Below are positions 21,895 to 35,292 of a stretch of DNA of 64,000 nucleotides, one piece after another. The stretch's first letter is position 1. Each line of letters begins with the position of its first letter. Below the pieces are notes generated by a model. That model was given only the letters and a program-made list of their open reading frames with translations. It had not been told where the DNA came from and did not search any database. The position numbers and the translations under genes were made by a program. The stretch is from Volucella zonaria (lineage: Eukaryota > Arthropoda > Insecta > Diptera > Syrphidae). Where the stretch lies: the NCBI GenBank assembly GCA_963966105.1, contig OZ014530.1, positions 324,970,421-325,034,420 on the forward strand, in the 5' to 3' direction.

Positions 21895-22171
21895 CACCCT
21901 TCCTTTTTAAAAATATTTTATTAGGAATCGTCCTCAGTTGTTTTTCGAGCACGTGTTCCGTATAAAACATTACTTTTTAATTAGATTTTACCTATTTCTC
22001 TATTTATTTTCTTATTTGTGTGCCTTAAAACAGTTGGCTTTTGGTTTATACAACACTCCTAGGTCATGAGTATTAGTGATATGTTCGAGTTTATTTGTGT
22101 TGGTTAAACCGTCGTCTCAGGTTTTAGTGCTTAGAAGAGGAAAGCGGTAGGCCGTAGTTTCAGTATACATA

Positions 22172-23251
22172 CCACATTGATGATACCGGAATTTATTCAG
22201 AAAATTGGAAATACAGGTTTATTCATCCAAATCTATATTGTATCCTTTAAAGTAATCCCCATCAACTGCAACACACTTATGCCAGCGCTTGATCCAATCC
22301 TAGAAACATTTTTTATATTCGGTTTTCGGTATGTCCATTAGTGCTTCCTGCGATTTTTCCATTACTTCCTCTCGGCTGCTGAAACGCGTTCCCCGTAATG
22401 GTTTTTGAACTCGATTGAACAGAAAGAAGTCACAGGGAGCCAAATCAGGTGAATTCGGTGGATGTTGGATGGTATTTGTTGTATTTTTCGTCAAAAAATT
22501 ACGAATAATGATGGCACTGTGCGACGGTGCGTTATCATGGTGCAAAATCCATGAGTTTTCAGCCCACAATTCTGGTCTCTTTTGGCGAATTGCTTCACGC
22601 AAACGTCTCATAACGCCCAAATAATACTCTTTGTTTACTGTCTGGCCTTCTGGCAAAAATTCATGATGCACTACACCGTTGTAATCCGTGTAAATTGAGG
22701 TCTTTTGGCACCAACATTGCTGCTACAGGACGGAAACCCAAATCATTAACCAAAATGTCTTGGACGGATCCATAGGCAATGTTCAAGGCCTCCGCTATCT
22801 TTCTGATGATTAATTTGCGGTTATTGACCAACATTTCTTTTACTTCATCAATGTTTTCGTCGGTTTTCGATACAGATGGTCTGCCACTGCGTTCATCATC
22901 TTCGATTGACTCACGACCACTTTTGAACCGCTCGTGCCACTGGTAAACGACCGTTTTCTTTAGAGAATCGTTGCCGAAACATTTTTCCAACATTTCCAAC
23001 GTTCGCGCACCATTAAATCCGTTTTTTACGCAAAATTCGTTGTTCGAAAACAAGTTCGTTGTTGCAAATTTAAATCCATTTCTAAAATTGTAAAAAATCG
23101 CCAACACACACAGATATAGATGTACTCTCGTAACTTTCGCAAATGTCAAGCTATGATGCCAAGATTTAGAGGGAGTGTCAACAACAGATTTACGAACTTA
23201 ACAAAAACAGAACTCAAATTGGAACAATGCGGAACTTTTTGATCAAGGTGG
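22172..23251 (-). mobile_element. Mariner A, internally deleted (unit 2)
   Basis: Same element and same deletion junction as at 4298-5377. Minor changes include RPSVSK for RPSTSK in the HTH linker and RVQKPLRG for RVKKPLRG in the C-terminal part. The FFLF after PCD is intact here, where unit 1 reads FFPF. Confidence 0.92.
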
Positions 23252-23667
23252 TATATGGAAATTGAACAGGGCATATTATGAAATCAACTTTATCTTTAGA
23301 TATTGTTAAGGTGTTTGTTCACATTGACATGGGCATTAAAATCCTGCCCATGAACGCCGTTTCCACATTTTCATGGGGACGAAAGCCTTTTCGACAGCGG
23401 AATGCTTGAATCGGATCATTTTTATTTTTTAAATTTAAGCAGTTGGCTTGAAACTTAAATTTTTTCCTCTTCTTTATACTTTCTTGCTCATCAACAATCA
23501 AAACTAAAATGAAAAAATGTGTCAGAAATGAGTAAAAAATCCAGTTCAGAGGTGGAAGAAACTTTTCTTCTTTCGACTTAGATAGAAAGCGTTGTCTTTT
23601 GGACAATCTTCCTGCCCAAGTCAACGCAAACAAGCACAAACAGAATCAGACTCCTGTCGCTACATTC

Positions 23668-24362
23668 CATTCAACAATTGTCAAGAGTTGTCCACAATTG
23701 TCCAGAGGGCTGAGTTCATAATCGCAGTATCAACGCAGTACTGCATCGTCAAGCGTTCTTAATTGTAAACATGTGGCAATGATGCGATGCATCGCGTTCT
23801 AAAATGTAACATGAAATCAACTGCTGCGCAAACAAAAACGCATCATAGATTATCGTAATGCGATGAAATTTAACATTTCATTTAAGATTACAAACAAAAG
23901 AATGGTTAACATTTTTTTTAATTTGTTTAATGCAAGTGAACTTACACAAAATGTTTTTCTTTTCATGTGAAAATGGGGAAAAACACATCATCAGGATAAG
24001 TTTTTATAACTTCAAAAAAAATTTGCACTTGGGTAAACATCTACTTTTATTTAAGGCCGAAGAAATTAACAATACTTTTCGACTCAATTGTTTCTTTTTT
24101 ATGTCTAAAATATGTTTAAATATGCTGCCATTATAATTGCCAACATTATTAAGAAAAGTATTTAGAAAAAACGTCGCTGTTAATTTATTTGACATTTTTT
24201 TTTTATAAAAAACAAAATAATAGACACAAAATAATCAGCCGTTCAAGAGCGTCAACAAAATGAAAGCAATCACTACATCGCATCACATAAGCAGTGATGC
24301 TTAAGCGATGCGCATTTTTTTAACGTTTACGAACTCAGCCGAGTTTCCACAATTGTTGAATG
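23668..24362. mobile_element. Fold-back MITE-like element (unit 2)
   Basis: Copy of the element at 5794-6488, with both inverted pairs conserved. Confidence 0.6.
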
Positions 24363-25759
24363 CAGCCATTTTTGCTACGTCTCCTTTCATCCGTTTGACA
24401 GCTGCATTATAATGTGATTTTATTCCCCACGATTCAAACACTAAAAAAGGTAGATAGGATTTTGTTGTGGTTGTACAAATTAATTACAACTGCGGAAGTG
24501 TAATATTTGTTTATTATGAATAAGTAAGTATTTCAGACAACAAACTAATTAAATATAACAGCATGGTTTTTAATCATTTAGAACAACAATGATATATTTG
24601 AAGTAGCCTTTATACAGATTTGGCAATTTCTTGTTAATTTTGACAGCCTTATTTGTGGGATTTCTGTAGCAACCGCAGTTCTGGGTCGAGGTAACTTGTA
24701 TTACTGTTAAAATCTATGAAAAATAACAATCACATAGAGTGTTAGATATTTTCAAGTAAAACAGGATTCTCTGGAATTCACTTGCGGTGGCTTTTGTCAA
24801 AATGAAAGGGCCGGGTATTTAACCAGATGCGCCCCAATTTTTTTATATATTTTTTTTTTTTAGATAATCGTGTCTTGATGCCATTTATGAAATACGGTAT
24901 TATTCCATTAGTCCATAGATCAGCTAGCTGGAGTAAATGCGCTGGGCGTAATTTGCATGAATCGCATATTATTCGGCCGATATTCTAGCAATGTAACGCC
25001 GAATGTTCGGTTTCAAGTCATACATGTATTTTAAACTTAATTTAGCCCTAAAGAAAATTATCTAATGGTGTTAAATCGTACGGGCGGGGCATCCTAGCAG
25101 GGTCATTTTTGCCGATAAGACGATCACAAAACTTGGTCTTTAATAAGTCTATGGTATCCTATTAATTGATGTGACCGACACGCCGGTATCGGTATATGAG
25201 TACATGAAGACACTTCATGAATAATGAAGTGAATAATGTGAAAATCCGGATCTATTTCTATCTTCAATACAGCCCAATCAGTAAAAGTTCGGCGTGCACG
25301 ATAGTCTTTGGATTCTTGGATGAATAAGATCTACGGACTTATAGGTTAAATTATTAATTTTTATTTTCGCAAAATACGCAACTGGGATGCCCAGTTAATC
25401 GGAACAGCGTGGAATCAATTGTTTGCAATCTTGACTTATCGATTCGCGCACAGCCGCAAAGTTTTCTGCATTTCTGACGTTTTACTGTCTCACTGGCGTG
25501 GCAAAATTATGGAGTGGAAAAGTCGATTTCAGAGTAATTTCGAAAGTGAGATTAAGGGTAAACTGATGAGCATTCATAGTGAAGCTGGTGTTAAGGTTGA
25601 AAGTTTGAAGGGGCGGAATACTACTGGAAAATTCATTGGAACCTTGGTGGTAAGAATAGAGAAGATTTGCATTGTATTTAAGATCTGCTACTGATAAGAA
25701 TTCATAAAAGAAATGTGTATACATCTTAAGAACAACAGACAAAAACCATAACAGCTTGA

Positions 25760-26396
25760 AAGGCATAAATTTGTTGGTTTTCTCGAATCCAATCCATTGC
25801 AAATGAGGTTTAAAAAACCGAGTCAATAGCATATGGTAAGTACTTTTACGTTTTGAATCTGCAGGCTGATTACCATATTTTATGCTACAGGATATGGTTT
25901 CTTCCGTTTTTCTTGTTGACCTGCTCAAAATGGATTTGGTTGACCCGCGAAGTTGCACTAATTAACTCAAGATCACTTTTGCTGTCTATAATATCGTTCA
26001 GTGTTTCCTCGAAGAGCTGGGGAGAGTGGAAGGTCTAGCAAGTATATTTCTGCAGATTTATCCCTAAATTTCGCTACTGCTGTCAACGGGATCAATTATT
26101 TTCTTTCGATTGAATCGAGTGCATCTATTTGCTGTTCCTTTTCCTTGCTCAGCAATTTTTTTTCATATGACTTGCCGTAACGGGGTAACTGGCTTAGGCA
26201 TTGTAGGACGGCCGCGGATTTTCTGATATGTATTGGCTACTTCGAGAGATCTATTTGAAGGCAAGCCAGTTGGCAATATAAAAGGATAGCTACTCTTAAA
26301 CTCACTTATTGAGCTATAAATACTGGAAGCATGTGCTCCGGATGCGTTGAATACCTGCTCCTTTGTTTTAGCAATCAATCGTTGATCGATCTTCAC
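25760..26396 (-). pseudogene. Unidentified broken coding stretch (unit 2)
   Basis: Copy of the stretch at 7850-8482. It has six extra bases (caagat near 25968), adding two codons (DSKSDLELISATS), which keep the third frame open. Unit 1 may therefore have lost them. Confidence 0.35.
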
Positions 26397-27124
26397 TTCA
26401 CAGGTACCATAACTCCAGGGCTTTTTCTTAAAACACTATCTTAAACAACTCTTCTATGATTTTGCTCTTTGCTTTTCTGTTTGCGCTCTGTGATTGTTGT
26501 TAATAGTTATGCTTTGCGTAGGAACTAGGAGGTGTTTGTGTTGAGACGCGAAGAAACGTACTAGATTGGAAGTGGCGGTCAATAGATTATTAATAAAAAA
26601 ATAACAAGAGTGTCGGACACATAACAGAGCTCCGGGGCACATCAGCATTTATTTTGTGGATATCAGACTTGAAACCAATTAAAGAAGAATGCATTTCAAA
26701 TATTAAGTGCAACTATCTTGCTTGCCTTCGCCGAGATTGGTGTAGGCAGTTGACTTTTTGCTGGTTAGTTGACAAATAGCAAAGTCAATCCACCCATTAA
26801 AGTCCTTTGAAAGAACACACCATTTATTTTACTTTTAAAAACTATTTCTTTTATTTCAGTCTCGCTACACCACTGTACGGTTGGAAAATAAAACTGTTCG
26901 CTTTGTGGGCAACTTAACTGCCGAAATAATAAGCTGATGGTCAGCGGAATACTCCCTAGATCATGAAATTGCGTTTTGTTTATATATCGACAAATATCTC
27001 TACACGTCGGCAGTTGTTTGATATATTAGGCAGAGTGCAGAATGTCAGTGTTGACTCTGTTGATGTATTTGCGGTAATACTAACCAGGCAAAAAATGCTC
27101 AAGAACCGCAAATGACATTGTATG

Positions 27125-28214
27125 CCGATTAAAATGCTAAGTACTTTATTTTCCTTTATCAACAAAACATCTTCCTCCGCATTCACGTTGCAAAGGTCGC
27201 ATAATGTTGGTAGATCAGCTCGGTGGTGTATATAATTGAGGTTTACTATCTCACCTTTTATTTTGAAAATCGTGGCGTTTTTTTCGACATAATAACAATT
27301 AAAGAAGATGTTCCGCCTTTTATGTAATGATTGAAATTGCTGTTTTAACTCCTAAACAGCCATGATCTGGCTTCATCAGCGTATCTGTCATACAAAGATC
27401 GACTTCAATTCTCTAACATCAGGTCAAATATCTGTTGGAGTAGAGGACTGTTAATTCGTCTCAGTTACTAAATTTACTCCACGGCCTGATGCTATTTTTT
27501 GCCACTCATTTTAAATACTTCCGCCTGTTGTTATATAAACTCTGAGTATAACATTTGGTATTCTTTCTTTCTTTATTTATAATACTTTAATAACATATTT
27601 AAAATGCATTTTCAAAGTGTCCAAAAATATAGCTGGTGTTTCAATTTCAATATACAAAATATAAGTTTGTGTGTTTTTTGGTAATTGGAATATCCTCTTA
27701 AATAAATGTCGAAGGAACCTTTCAAATACCCAAGTATTTGGGCTCCGTATAACGGTTGACCGGAACAGCATTTGGTATGCGCTGTGCCTTACTTCTCAAG
27801 TCGAAGAAATTGCTCGCTTAGCCGTCCGTAAGTTTTTCTGCTAAATGTATGTTTACATTAAGATTTGCTGATACCATATCGAGATATTGGCATTTCCGTA
27901 CAATTTCTATGTCTTCTCCGTTGAACTTCTACTTTTCCAAGCGGGAATAACGGTTACCTTTATCTTTAAAGATCATAATTTTTTTTATTTCTCCAGGTTA
28001 ACTGTTAAATTCCAGCATTTGCAACATACATTGAGTTGGTTAATCATTATCTGCATATGTTCACAGTATCACACAGAAGGACAGTGTCATCTACATATAT
28101 CATATACATATATCGTACGTATCTGTTATATCATTAATATGAAGTGTAAATTGTAATGCGCCCAGTATGCATCCTTGTTCTACTGCCATAGAAGTTTCGA
28201 ATTTTTCGGAGATT
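27125..28214 (-). pseudogene. Non-LTR retrotransposon, RT to C-terminus (unit 2)
   Basis: Copy of the unit 1 relic. A ~443 bp deletion has removed its distal end and flank, joining tatg to ccgatt at 27124/27125. The RT motifs and CDLCN cysteine block remain. Confidence 0.75.
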
Positions 28215-28228
28215 ATGTAATATAAAGG

Positions 28229-29229
28229 TTGTTCCGATTTGAGTTCTGTTTGTTTGGTTAAGTTGGTAAATCTGTTGTTGACATTCCCTCTAAATCTTAG
28301 CGTCATAGTTTGACATTTGCAAAAGTTACGTAGCCAAGAGTACATCTATCGCTGTGTTTGTTGGCGATTTTTTGCAATTTTAGAAATGGATTTAAATTTG
28401 CAAGAACGAACTTGTTTTCAAACAACGAATTTTGCGTAAAAAACGGATTTAATGGTGCGCGAACGTTGGAAATGTTGGAAAAATGTTTCGACAAGGATTC
28501 TCTAAAGAAAACGGTTATTTACCAGTGGCACGAGCGGATGAAAAGTGGTCGTGAGTCAATCGAAGATGATGAACGCAGTGGCAGACCATCGACATCGAAA
28601 ACCGACGAAAACATTGATGAAGTAAAAGAAATGTTGGTCAATAACCACAAATTAATCATCAGAAAGATAGCGGAGGCCTTGAACATTGCCTATGGATCCG
28701 TCCAAGACATTTTGGTTAATGATTTGGGTTTACGTCCTGTAGCACCAAAGTTGGTGCCAAAAGACCTCAATTTACACGGATTACAACGGTGTAGTGCATC
28801 ATGAATTTTTGCCAGAAGGCCAGACAGTAAACAAAGAGTGTTATTTGGGCGTTATGAGACGTTTGCGTGAAGCAATTCGCCAAAAGAGACCAGAATTGTG
28901 GGCAGAAAACTCGTGGATTTTGCACCATGATAAGGCACCGTCGCACAGTGCCATCATTATTTGTAATCTTTGGACGAAAAATGCAGCAAATACCATCCAA
29001 CATCCACCGAATTCACCTGATTTGGGTCTCTGTGACTTTTTTCTGTTCAATCGAGTTAAAAAACCACTACGGGGAACGCGTTTCAGAAGCCGAAGGAAGA
29101 GAGGATTGGATCAAGTGCTGGCATAAGTGTGGGGATTGCTTTAAAGGGGACAATATATGTAGATTTAGATGAATAAATTTGTATTTGAAATTTTCTGAAT
29201 AAATTCCGAAAAATTTCTGATCAAGGTGG
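28229..29229 (+). mobile_element. Mariner B, deleted copy (unit 2)
   Basis: Same position and same 5' and internal deletions as unit 1. It has an additional ~58 bp loss near 29095 (the frame reads RSRRKRGLDQVLA), so the C-terminal frame ends early. HHDKAPSH and LGLCDFF are shared with unit 1. Confidence 0.92.
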
Positions 29230-29483
29230 TATATGACGCAGCAATTATGAAATTCTGTAAGAATGTTTTTTTCTTGGACCCACTGACTAAGTCTTTTGTA
29301 TTCATAAAATTGGTTGTAACATTTTTATAAAATTTAAATGGAACTCGATCATTTCCGGGCGTTTTATTTTGTTTTGAATCCTTGATAGTTTGTTGAATTC
29401 CTTCTAATGTAAAAGGGTCATCCAATTTTTCATCAGTAAGCATGGGGTCAGCGTATTGAAACAGTAGTTAATTTAATGGAGCA
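29230..29483 (-). pseudogene. Non-LTR retrotransposon, upstream RT part (unit 2)
   Basis: Copy of 11807-12060 with an identical translation. There is no counterpart in unit 3, which ends within mariner B. Confidence 0.72.
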
Positions 29484-29732
29484 TTAAGGAGACTTAAGAA
29501 GAGCTTTTCAAGACAGAGCGATGGTGTTAGTGCGGGCATTTACTAATTTTACTACTCTACAGAACTTTGCTGGAGACGTGTATTATTTACCACATCAATA
29601 TTTTCTTGTTAATATGCTGCTTTTTTATCAAAACAAGTTGGTTTAAAATCCTTGTTGGAATCACTATAGAGTACTTTGAAGATATTGGAATTGTAACCAC
29701 TCAATAGCCTTAAATTCAAATGACTCGTCTCT

Positions 29733-30107
29733 GGTTTTCAAGCAGTTCGGGATATCTTATACAGCGATCCGTAAAACAATTTTTGCATACACTAGTAAGA
29801 ATAGAGTTTCCGGATTAATAAGACCAGGAAGACCTAAGATTACTTCTGATGGGCTTGACAAGCAGATTCTAGGAATATCAAATGCTGGTCCAGGTAAATG
29901 TGAATATGTACTTTAAAGTTTTAGGGGAGACCGACCTTAATAGAGGCAGATTTTATCTTTCAACAGGAAATAGCACCTATTCACACCATGAAAAAAATTG
30001 TGGAGTACCTCGCTGAAGGAAATGTTAACATTTTAAAATGACCTCCACAAAGTCCCGAATTTTCCCCAATTGAAAACACGCGCGATGTGCTAAAGATTCG
30101 ATTATAC
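29733..30107 (+). pseudogene. Tc1-like transposase relic (unit 2)
   Basis: Copy of 12310-12684 with the same internal deletion. The reading IENTRDVLKIRLY is cleaner than in unit 1, where one substitution gives QNTRAV. Confidence 0.75.
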
Positions 30108-30128
30108 GAGTATATGAATATTGACCTA

Positions 30129-30902
30129 CAGGGTTTGTCCGAAAAGTAGGTAATGTCAGTGATTTTATTGTCGCCAAATTCTACGTTTTCAACGGACTCA
30201 AACAAATGTTTTATCGCATCCTGTCTTGGCTCTTTCAGCCTGGCGTGGCTCACCCAGACATCTTTTTGTTTACGCGCTTGAAAACTCCCATGAATGGATA
30301 TCATTTCGGGACATTTGACAAAGTCAAAGAATCTTGCACCAAGGCTGTGAGGGATAGGGGTGGCCGTGGTGTAGTGGTACTAGCAATCGCTTCTCACTCG
30401 GAAGGTCAAGGTTCCTTCCGGAACTCAGTCAGAAAAATCTGCGTGTGAAGGCATAACACTGACATGTAGATTGGGCTGTTGTAGGGTTTTCAAGCACAAA
30501 ACAACCGTTAAAATTCACAACCTCACATTCCGAGAGAAGAAAAATCTCTCCGTCCTATTCGAACTCCCACCCCCTGGAGAGTCAATATCGAAACCAAACA
30601 CACCTGAGTTTCAAACCACTACATCACAACAATGTTTTCCTTTCTCCTCCTTCTATCTTTCCGCCCGCGCCCTGGCAACAGTAAAAGGGTATCATAACCC
30701 CCTTAGGCGCGCGTAAATTATAAAAAAAAAATATTCCAGATGAGGCCTACCGTGATGTGTGCGATGCATGGAAATCTCACTGGAAGCGATCGCGATGTAT
30801 CGACCCAGGAGAGGCCTATTTTGAAACTCTTCGATGTGTTTTAGCAATCTGATCAATAATTTTTTTCTCGACTCAGTGACATTGGTTTTCGGTCAAACTC
30901 TG
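30129..30902 (+). mobile_element. Mariner C with SINE inserted (unit 2)
   Basis: Same element as 13406-13888. It has a small deletion in the left half and a tRNA-derived SINE (30356-30732) inserted after the FDKVKESCTK coding segment. The right part resumes at gaggcctaccgtgatg (30740) and keeps the terminal repeat; the right-hand TA has become TG. Confidence 0.8.
30356..30732 (+). mobile_element. tRNA-derived SINE
   Basis: A 377 bp insertion unique to unit 2. Its head resembles a tRNA, closest by eye to Glu-type: A box tggtgtagtgg (30367-30377), an anticodon-arm-like cgcttctcactcggaagg, and B box ggttccttccg (30410-30420) at normal Pol III spacing. A ~300 bp unrelated body follows, ending in an A-rich tail (30720-30732). 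Comparison with unit 1 gives the empty site; a short imperfect duplication (ata-tcc side) is possible. The B box departs from GGTTCGANTCC, so Pol III activity may be weak. Confidence 0.75.
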
Positions 30903-31331
30903 TGTTAGAGGGTCATCTGCGACTCGGCGTAGCGGTATCTGGAAACAAATTTGATATGTGCGTGTATCAGACAATATAACACAAAAAGATGAATTCCATT
31001 TCCTGAATACATAAGTATGAAATTTATTAGAACATAAGTTAATATAAAAATGATTCTATGTTTAGAAAAAAAATGTCACAAATTCAAAATAGACTAGTTT
31101 AACTCTACTATTTTACAAAATTGTTTTTATCATTTTTTTTTGTATTACGAGTATTTAGGTGTTTAATTCTAAAGTACGAGTACGTACGTGAACGGAAGAA
31201 AATTTCTTTCTTTTCTTTCGGAGAGATTAATTAACTGTTTTAAATACAATAGTTAAGACAATAAGCTATATCATAATGCCTAAAAGTATTATAAGATTGT
31301 AAAAAGAAAAAATCCTTTATTTCAACATTAC

Positions 31332-32432
31332 CTTTCTGGAAGGCCTTTAACCCTCATATTAAGCATTACGGAAGTCATCTCATCGACAATTACAAATTGG
31401 AGCGACTCTGAAAGTCTGGTAAGGAACTCTTACGTTGAGACAGTAGAACCAATCATTCACCTGGAATTGTAAAGATGTAGGTAACACATGATTTTTAAGG
31501 AAATTTGAATTATTACCTGTTTAAAAAATACAGAACACTTAAGCCAGCCTCCCGAACTTAGTTCCCCTGAACTACCAGCCCCCATAATAGCTTGAGAGAC
31601 CGTGTGTGAGAATAATTTTGTTGCAAGTTTCACCTTTTGACGTTCACATTGGCAATATCGTCTGATGACCATTTTGCACGTTTTTGAGGACATTCTAATT
31701 TTCTTAATTGGCCCTTGGCAAAAATATTACCAACGGAGTCAATAGTTTGTTGCTGCTTCCAGCTTTTTGCTTTCAATTTTGCTATTTCCTCCAATAATCT
31801 GCAAATACAAACAATAGTTGAAATTCTAATTATACTTAATTCGCATTACACTAATTTAATATGTCATCTACTTACTGACAATATGTGGGGATGATTTCAT
31901 CAGTTTGTGTACTACAGCCGACTATTAATGGTTTAACTTGTCTACCGCAGTCTACCTTGGAAGCATCAGTTTGCTTGTAGAAATAAATTCTCTGCGGGGA
32001 CTTCCAGATCTATGTTCTCCTTGTCATGCACAATTAGTGCATCACTGAAATAAGAAAACCGAGTAGTGTAAATAACGGTTATAATAATTGTTCTTCACAT
32101 ACCTTGGGATCAAAAGTCTATTTTGAATCCGTAAATCCTGTGGGCTCCTCACTTCTTCATCCTTTTGCAATGGTAACAAAAGTGAAGGAACAGTATCTTC
32201 TTTAATTCTAGTTGTTTTAAGAACTATTCCATATTGCTTGTGCTATGGGTTAATGATAAAATCACTTTTTTTTAAAATGTTTGCCACAAATTCACGCCAT
32301 TTTTGTATTTAATTTGCCTTTTCGGCGGCACGAAAAAACACACTGCTTGCACCTTTTACTTTGTTTCGGAAACGAGTGATACGATATCTCCTCGTTTCCA
32401 GTTTTATAGTTGTTAACACAGGTGTAGAATTA
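31332..32432 (-). pseudogene. THAP-domain P-element-like transposase relic (unit 2)
   Basis: Fuller copy of the unit 1 relic. Exon-like blocks lie at about 32430-32103, 32044-31876, 31798-31517 and 31460-31332, each bounded by canonical donor/acceptor dinucleotides. The THAP domain is nearly complete: KTGNEEISYHSFPKQ, ICGKHFKKSDF, then TTRIKEDTVPSLLLPLQ, whose TVPS matches the AVPS/T signature ending THAP domains. Before NIFAKGQLRKLE there is a heptad-like LLEEIAKLKAKSWKQQQTID segment, as in THAP9-type linkers. The GGWLKCSVFFK end of block 3 resembles the NWKQPxFF motif. The catalytic core is still missing, so this is an inactive relic. Confidence 0.68.
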
Positions 32433-33771
32433 AAAAAAAAAAATAAAAATATTAAACTAAATTATTTACTATACATTTGAAGCAAAAATAAAATACGAAG
32501 GGGTGAAAACAAAGAGTTATTACCAACGGAACAACTTAGCACCGAGTCATAAAACAAAAAATATATGGAATAGGAGAAAATCATATAAAAAAAGACACTC
32601 ATCAGACTATATGTGGTGTGGGATGGTGAGCGCAAACAAACGAACAACACATTACAGATGACAGAGTAATTCCCTAAAACACACATATCGAATTATGTAG
32701 ACGTGCAAGTATATCAGAACCGCTAACTGCAACAAACGGACGACAAGATCATACGAGAACGAAGCCAAAGGAAGCCAAACAAACGTACACACACAGAAGG
32801 GGTACTGATAAAATATGTAAAGCAGCTGGCAGGCTAGTTTTTAAGAGTAGTCTGTGTCAGTCTGTCAAGTAGTGTAGATCTCCAAATAAAGATACGAGTA
32901 TATTGTGAATAAAGAATTATAAGAAAACAAGAGATATTCTGAATCTAATTTGATCGACTGCATTTTTATTTGTTTTCCGCGCAAGAGTCACACATATGTA
33001 TATCTATGTATATATGTATATGACTGTGGCAGTAACATAACATGCATATGTAATTAAATATACGTAAATCTGTTGATGTGTTATAGAAAATTTCATGATT
33101 GTATTCGGCACGCAAACAAAAAGGAACAGCGTCGGGAGACATCGACGAGTACTCGTATAGATCATATGATGAGGATGATAAGGCGAACGCGAAAATAACA
33201 AACAAAACATGAGAAGACGTAGTTGGTTATGTCGAAACGTCTGATGCAAAGAAAACGACAACGAGGAAACAAAGATGGACAATTTGAAAGGGCAGAGGCA
33301 ATAGAGCCGATCAGTATTCAGTTGTGCGTTATAGTTAATAATCGTTGTAGTTGGTGTAACCTGAAAGTGATGATTAAAAATAACCAGAAGTATAATAAAG
33401 TAGAAGTTGCTTTTTAAACAAGACTTCTATTCATAAAATTAAACGAAATGATTGCATTTGATTTGTTAAACTTCATATTTGTTGGCCCGCGCCTTCTGGA
33501 AAATTCTTATATTTCAGTAACATTCTCCTCAAACTTCGAAACAAAGCGGATAACATTTGATAACATGGACTGCATTGGGTGTTTATAAAACGGAGGAAGT
33601 AAGACCAATTGCCAATCAAATGCCCGAGATGACGGTTTAACCAACAAATAACCTCCAAAAATCTGAAGAATGTTCATAACCGAGGTCAAATAAATTAATC
33701 CAATTAAAAACGAAGGTTTTATATGCAACACGTTTTGGGACAAACGGGGGCGATTCCTAATAAAATAATTT

Positions 33772-33778
33772 AAAAAAA
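33772..33778 (-). terminator. Pol III T-run terminator of 5S gene (unit 2)
   Basis: Same seven-T run downstream of the unit 2 5S gene. Confidence 0.8.
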
Positions 33779-33784
33779 GGTGTT

Positions 33785-33902
33785 GCCAACAACACGCGGT
33801 GTTCCCAAGCGGTCACCCATCTAAGTACTAACCGCGCCCGACGCTGCTTGATTTCGGTGATCGGACGAGAACCGATACTTTCAGCGTAGTATGGTCGTTG
33901 GC
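33785..33902 (-). rRNA. 5S rRNA gene (unit 2)
   Basis: Identical in sequence, as far as I can see, to 17483-17600, with the same T7 terminator and flanks, 278 bp before the start of unit 3. Two identical preserved genes next to three diverged inverted copies point to either recent duplication or concerted evolution. Confidence 0.93.
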
Positions 33903-35292
33903 GTCTTTTCTGTCAGCAAACTTCAATGTTCCGTTAATTTTAACGCGCCTTAATACGCCACGCTTTGGCGCCAATTAATCCTGTTCCTCATGAACAAAAC
34001 AGTGGTCAGGCACTTTTGTCTGAAAATGAAAAGATGCACATAAGACGCAAGAACGTTTGATGGAGCTATGTACTAATACGAGTACTTCAGAGAGTACTCA
34101 GGGTTTATTAAAGTAAATACTCAATCGAATGACTGTAAACTTTACTTTCTACGACATTTTCTTATTTATTGGCATTCAAAGCATAAAGACACTGTAAATT
34201 GGATAGGAATCGAAATAAGGGAAAGCACCAATTTTAAATGAATACGTCTTGATTGAAATACTACAGCCTAGAGACTCCCTAAGGGTATACAAAATAATGG
34301 GGATGGAAAACCGATATGTTTTAGATAGTTGCCGAAACTATACCACGATTTTGGGTACACATGCGCTACAACCCTGGATCGCGAACCTATTTGGAACACC
34401 TATGTACATCAAGGAGATTGCCTAAAATGACACTGTGGATGGATATGCAAAGCTATTTCTAGACCTATTACAACCCATTTGTTAGCAAGTAAGTCCACAA
34501 AGGTAGGGTTTAAAAGCTCCTAGATTAGCACATCAAGTAGTACCGAATCATAGGAGAAACAATCTGAAGAAGCAACGACGATATAGTGATTTGTCCACTT
34601 CTTGGTTTCTGGTCAGAACGTACCTGGATTTTTAACGTAAACCTCCTGCCGTAAGACTCAATGTTTAGGGAGCAAGGATACGCCTTGCCATCGCTCGCCA
34701 CAAAAATTTTGATACCAATTCGGAACTGTGTTGGAGGCACAAGTTCCACCCTTGGTATGAGTCGAGGCCGACCTAAAACCTCTTGCTGCTCTTAGGGTCG
34801 CAGCACCCAGTACTTCATTTGCAACTCTACAATGGGCTAAACCAAAAAGGAAACCCTTACCCGCGATTTGGGTTTAAACCACAGCCACCATGATGCTCCC
34901 ACAAGGGGGCCTACCTCTAACAAGTCAGGCCCGGACCGAAATCCAGGGGGCTCCTGACTCCCATGGTACCGTGATTTAAGTCCTGGTATGGACTACCGGT
35001 GGTCAAGCCACCAACAAGACCTATGACCGGCAACTTGTAACTGGTCAAATCGTAGCATCCATTCATGCTATAAATCTGAGGATGTTTTCGATAAGACCAG
35101 TTATAGAATAATCTACCCCCGCTTTTTATTAGACAACGTCATTGATGGGCGAAGCCTTGATAATTGGGCGGGGGCCCTGCTTTCTGGTCAGTCAGACCTT
35201 TTAGAATTCAGACTTAAAAGTACGAAGCAGCCATTATAGCCAATTTCCTGTATAAAGCTACTCTCACCTGAACTCGCCCTAAAGGTTTTGGA

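Larger units (their letters stand above)
17875..34179 (+). repeat. Tandem unit 2
   Basis: Second head-to-tail copy, 16305 bp. Positions 17875-23251 match unit 1 at an offset of 17874. It is shorter than unit 1 because it lacks the three segments named there, and it has gained a tRNA-derived SINE at about 30356-30732. Its P-like element keeps a ~60 bp coiled-coil stretch and a THAP signature that unit 1 has lost. Each copy therefore has private changes. Confidence 0.95.

Noticed and set aside
30356..30430. Calling the tRNA-like head a functional tRNA gene.
   Set aside because: It does not fold into a full cloverleaf by eye, the B box is aberrant, and it is followed by a long body and A-tail; SINE is the better reading.
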